Shown here: positions 60,620 through 64,000 of the stretch, one piece after another
Numbering within the stretch: position 1 is the stretch's first letter
How the letters are laid out: the number at the start of each line of letters is the position of its first letter
Source: Terebella lapidaria
Lineage: Eukaryota; Annelida; Polychaeta; Terebellida; Terebellidae
DNA length: 64,000 bases
NCBI GenBank assembly: GCA_949152475.1
Contig: OX424558.1
Location: 40,974,751-41,038,750, forward strand
Direction of reading: 5' to 3'
Notes under the pieces: generated by a model
Databases searched by the model: none
Seen by the model: only the letters and a program-made list of their open reading frames with translations
Told to the model about the DNA's origin: nothing
Position numbers and translations under genes: made by a program

Positions 60620-60662
60620 GCTAGACTCCTACAGCTGAATCCTCAGAAAACTTCTCTCTCCA
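60620..60662 (-). other. PNISR: PNISR 5' UTR, downstream part
   Basis: A strong acceptor (TTTTTTCTTGCAG) ends just above 60662 on the minus strand. 43 bases of leader follow and then the ATG at 60619. This implies an upstream non-coding exon. Confidence 0.65.
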
Positions 60663-60760
60663 CTGCAAGAAAAAACATCATTCATTCAATCTGACCAAAA
60701 TGACCCCACACTACTTTCTGCGCACGGCTATCTGCACATCGAATATCCCACATGGAATTT

Positions 60761-60874
60761 AGCCCCACAAACCGAAAAAAAACAATTGACAATCTGATAT
60801 TTAGCATGTTGAAAACAAAATGCTAAATACCAGTATCAGATTGTCAAATTGGGTTGTTTTCAGTCCCGTGGGGC
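60761..60874. repeat. Palindromic MITE-like element
   Basis: CAATTGACAATCTGATATTT is matched by an inverted AGTATCAGATTGTCAAATTG, with outer AGCCCCAC and GTGGGGC. It lies in the predicted PNISR 5' UTR intron. Confidence 0.7.
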
Positions 60875-60995
60875 CAGTACAATTTCTTCACCAACCATGT
60901 TAGCATACGAGTATGAACAAAGTAACCAAATCATAAGGAACCCAATGAAGCTGAACCATCCATGCTTGAACATACGTTGACCATTTATTTTTACA

Positions 60996-62268
60996 TAGGG
61001 ACAGCACAAGTACTCGAGTACTCGTCAACGAGTTGAGTCACAGCAAGAACCGAGTTTTAAATTGATAACCGAATACTCGTTGAACGAAACTAAGACTTTT
61101 TTTTCAGTAAATATCACGAAATGAGCGCTCAAAACCATGACAAAACGTTGAAAAAAGATCGAAATTTGAGTTCTTGTTGACATTGTTTCGAACAAGAACT
61201 AGCTGCGCCACCTGGCGAATCACTGGTGCTGCCTCTGGGCTCTAGCGAGTGCACTGTGAACTAAGTCACGTGATGCAAACAAGATGTCAGCACCCATCTG
61301 AGAAGGAATGCAACTTAGCTGTTCTGTAATATGGTGAATTTATATCCGATATTTAATTCTAAACTACTTGGCAACGTACGATTTTACCTTCTGAATGCCC
61401 CCACTCATTAATTCAGCAGTCTACTGGCAGTCCCAGTGCATTACACGGTGAATTGACGATCTATTCGAAAAAATTGACTAATGCAATCTACAGGGCTCCC
61501 GGTAGGATTTTTTCGAAGGAGTACCGTACCCCATGGGTCGAATTACAAGGGGTAAATTTTGAAATGAAGGGGTAATTTTCAAAAAAGGTGTACAGTGATT
61601 TTTATTTAATTTTTTTCAGTCAAAGTGACAGCTTCCATTATGTTTACAAATCTCGCATATCCTCTAGGTTTTTTCTCAAAATTTCAGCACAATCCTAATA
61701 GTCAATGATAGCCTTTGCCCATAGTAGCTTTCTGAAGGTCTTCTATTGCAGAAAACGCACTTGTTTTGCTCTCGAATAGTTCGTCGATTCATTGTCGAGT
61801 CATAAACGAAAGTGGGGAAATCCTTAAATTTATATTCGCAAGGGGGCGCACACATAGGCTTTCGATGTTGCAGCCATTCGCACGAGGGCGCTGCAGTTTG
61901 TTGTGCTCGAATTTTGATGACGTGTCCCACAACTTATTAGCCAGCGAGTGCATTGCGCATGCGTCTCTTTCGCGGAAATTGACATTGTTTGATTATTTTC
62001 TAGACTAGAACTTCGTTTTTTGAGCTAATAAATCGATGTCCTTGTTTTAAATTAGTTTCCCCAAATCTTTCGAGTGCGTAATCATACGCACTGGCCGTGA
62101 TAGCACTGCGTAAATTTCAAAAAGTCATGCGTAATTACGCATTATTTTACGCTATCGGGAGCCCTGAATCTACATTTGGTAATTTTTTACGAGTACTCGG
62201 TTACGTTACGAGTCGAGTCACAACACCCGAGTACTCGAGTTACGAAATCTGTACTTGTGCTGACCCTA
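60996..62268. mobile_element. Non-autonomous hAT-like element, 1.27 kb
   Basis: The ends are TAGGGACAGCACAAGTAC and, reverse-complemented, TAGGGTCAGCACAAGTAC. Both sides carry the 8 bp TTTTTACA (60988-60995 and 62269-62276). Subterminal GAGTACTCG motifs are also inverted. An 8 bp duplication with TAGGG ends fits hAT. A second element is nested at 61491-62166. It sits in the inferred PNISR 5' UTR intron. No transposase was recognised. Confidence 0.85.
61491..62166. mobile_element. Second hAT-like element nested in the first
   Basis: The ends CAGGGCTCCCG and CGGGAGCCCTG are perfect 11 bp inverted repeats. AATCTA flanks both sides (extending to AATCTACA if the edge is drawn slightly differently). 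CAGGG ends are typical of hAT. Short frames inside (for example minus strand 61930-61676) show no clear transposase domain. Confidence 0.8.
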
Positions 62269-62339
62269 TTTTTACATGTAAGCAAAATCAACGATTTATG
62301 GGCTGGCAAACCAAGTCGTCTTTGAGTATTCCATAATTC

Positions 62340-62700
62340 GGCGGCCGCATGCCTTGGCGGCCGGATCGGGAGTCGCGTCGTCCGTTAGAATAGATCTAGA
62401 TCTACCACGTGCTACATCATGCACTTTTACTTACATTTTGTGACGGATGCGGTTTCACATCATATATATCTAGAGAGAAAACGCATGGAACTTGCGTCAG
62501 TTTATCGCAAAATAAGATAGAGATCTAGATAAAATCTGAACACAAAATTCCACTCGCATCAAAACATGGCCGCCATTTGCAAAACATGCGCGACGATGCA
62601 ACTGAGTATTTCGTTCTTGCATGTCTTGCTTTTCATCACAACCGGGACCCCTCCATCCGTAACAACTGGAATCCGATTTCCGTAACCGACGCACTAGTTC
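62340..62700 (-). promoter_or_regulatory. PNISR: Likely PNISR promoter and first non-coding exon
   Basis: This stretch is richer in CpG than its surroundings and has a YY1-like AAATGGCGGCCAT (minus strand, near 62570-62580). A consensus donor AAAAT/GTAAGTA on the minus strand would end a leader exon at 62435, splicing to 60662. The start of transcription was not determined. Inference from position and motifs only. Confidence 0.45.
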
Positions 62701-63335
62701 GTATAGGGGCATGATTAGATTATCCTTTATAAATAGAACAGTCCTGAAGCATCGGGCGACAAATCTCGGAAATCCCTTGAAAACAGAATCCCATATAGTG
62801 CCCCTTTAGGCTACTGTATATTAATTATATTGGCCATTCAACTCAATGTTAAATGATCTTACTTTGACGGTCCATAACACCTTCCTAAAAAAAAATCCCA
62901 GCCTAACCACTATGCTAGTTTTATCCCTCAACGTATTGGGCATCGCGTGGTAAGCATGAATATATTTGACGACACATGGGATTTTTCGCTATTCTGCCTT
63001 GAATGGACCCGGTGTGAAAATACCCAAAATTATAGGTACTGATGCCCATGCAAAACCCCTTTGATTCCCCAGCTCCTGAGAAGAACGCCAACAAGATACT
63101 GCCTTGAAAACCGGGTCATTATATCCCAGCACTGCGTTCTTTCAGGTGAATATACACTCGTCCAGAAGTCTGGCCTAAAAAATATATGAGGCGATGTTTA
63201 ACAACAGTTTCCCTTTAAATTGCCTAAGTGAGGTGAACGCTCGCTGATTGGCTGAGCGAATTACTGTACACTGCCCTTAAACTTGATGTATCCTTGTGAC
63301 GTTTCTGTGATTGATATAATGACAAAACTAGGTGA
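62701..63335. other. Intergenic, nothing recognised
   Basis: AT-rich sequence upstream of PNISR without coding motifs. Confidence 0.5.
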
Positions 63336-63474
63336 GTGTGTTTTCCAGCACACGGGAAAGATCGAGTTTGAACTGGCGGAAGAATACAAGAGAGCACGAG
63401 ACCGAAGGTCGAGTGCTTTCTGATGTTCTTCCGCCAGTTCAAACGAGATCTTTCCCGTGTGCTGGAAAACACAC
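63336..63474. repeat. Long hairpin, MITE-like
   Basis: GTGTGTTTTCCAGCACACGG and TTGAACTGGCGGAAGAA on the left are reverse-complemented on the right, giving arms of about 50 bp around a short GC-rich loop. Weaker similarity continues outward (ACAAAAC on both sides). Confidence 0.8.
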
Positions 63475-63765
63475 GAAACAGGTTTTGTTTTTATCACATG
63501 CTATGAATTTATGATTCTGAAATATTCGGAAACCCAACCCCTGTAAATTAAAGTAAAGTTGTAACAAAGATTGCAAGAACTTCTTACAATCTTTGATTGT
63601 ACTCAAGCACCCTGAGTAGAAGACCCTTAAACATGTGCGTTGCTAGGAAACAATATATACAATGCGGATCACCCGGTCGTCAAATACTTTGTATCATTTT
63701 TTATTTACACGTATCTCATGTATAATATTTGTCTGTATGTTGGTTATTATGTACCCTGTACATTT

Positions 63766-63777
63766 ACGCCAATAAAC

Positions 63778-63831
<54 letters not shown>
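63766..63831 (+). repeat. LINE-type 3' end: AATAAA followed by (TTGA)n
   Basis: AATAAA at 63771-63776 is followed by about thirteen TTGA repeats. Many CR1/RTE-type LINEs end this way. The body was not recognised upstream, so it may be a heavily 5'-truncated copy or a plain microsatellite. Confidence 0.5.
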
Positions 63832-63833
<2 letters not shown>

Positions 63834-64000
63834 ATAATGACGTCACAGTGGTTGTACGTTTTCTAAATGGTTATATGTTACTAAGGCTGAATCGCGTGAT
63901 GTTTCATTGTGACGTCATAGAACACTCGTGCTTTAAAGAAAAACACATTCTAGACAAGTGCATGTGAATATGTGAAATGTGAAGCAAAAATGTGAAGAAA

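Noticed and set aside
61676-61930. hAT transposase or zinc-finger exon in the inner nested element
   Set aside because: A few Cys and aromatic residues recall zinc-binding segments, but no DDE or dimerisation motif is present.
63780-63831. Telomere-like repeat
   Set aside because: The unit TTGA is a plain four-base microsatellite after AATAAA, not TTAGGG.

Overview
This is animal nuclear DNA: AT-rich, sparse in genes, with spliced genes and many transposable elements. No bacterial operons, ribosome binding sites or phage genes were seen. tRNA-headed SINEs, APE-type LINEs, Ty3/gypsy remains, hAT-like and TTAA-type non-autonomous elements, fold-back elements, a jacalin-type lectin and a Notch-type regulatory module suggest a marine invertebrate. 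A lophotrochozoan (mollusc or brachiopod-like) is my best guess, but the sequence alone does not fix the phylum.

Layout. 1-7687: a fairly young but broken Ty3/gypsy LTR retrotransposon whose 5' LTR is cut by the window edge. 7688-8440: a tandem repeat abutting its 3' LTR. 8441-12972: no gene recognised. 12973-13299: a CR1/jockey-like LINE scrap. 13300-15170: a degenerate AT-rich array of about 40 bp units. 15279-16393: a three-exon gene for a single-pass membrane protein with a jacalin-like lectin domain. 16498-17718 and 22222-24320: two unrelated fold-back elements, each built from minisatellite arrays in opposite orientation around a core. 26365-30453: a four-exon gene for a secreted/transmembrane protein made of an Ig-like domain, two LNR modules, Notch-type NOD and NODP, one membrane span and a short tail. 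This is a Notch negative regulatory region without EGF repeats or ankyrin repeats, and is the most interesting gene here. 31200-34450: a SINE, then a satellite-like region. 34521-40340 (minus): a dead APE-type LINE whose first ORF is a NADAR (YbiA-like) domain protein. 40476-42400: other retroelement remains. 44306-45226: a 0.92 kb palindromic TTAA-flanked element. 45265-46915: a SINE and a LINE RT remnant. 46935-48770: short tandem families. 49084-54697: three near-identical 1.84 kb tandem units, the middle one with a clean 106 bp insertion. 55416-60619 (minus): a complete eleven-coding-exon PNISR gene, with a likely 5' UTR intron (60663-62434) that holds a hAT-like element nested in another. 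62700-64000: palindromes and a LINE-type tail.

The three host genes show no functional link. PNISR is a conserved nuclear-speckle SR-related protein. The other two encode surface proteins, one predicted to bind sugars and one predicted to be a ligand- or force-gated proteolytic switch. All exon boundaries were worked out by hand from splice signals, reading phase and family similarity. Exon lengths sum to whole codons in all three genes, but no transcript or database evidence was available.
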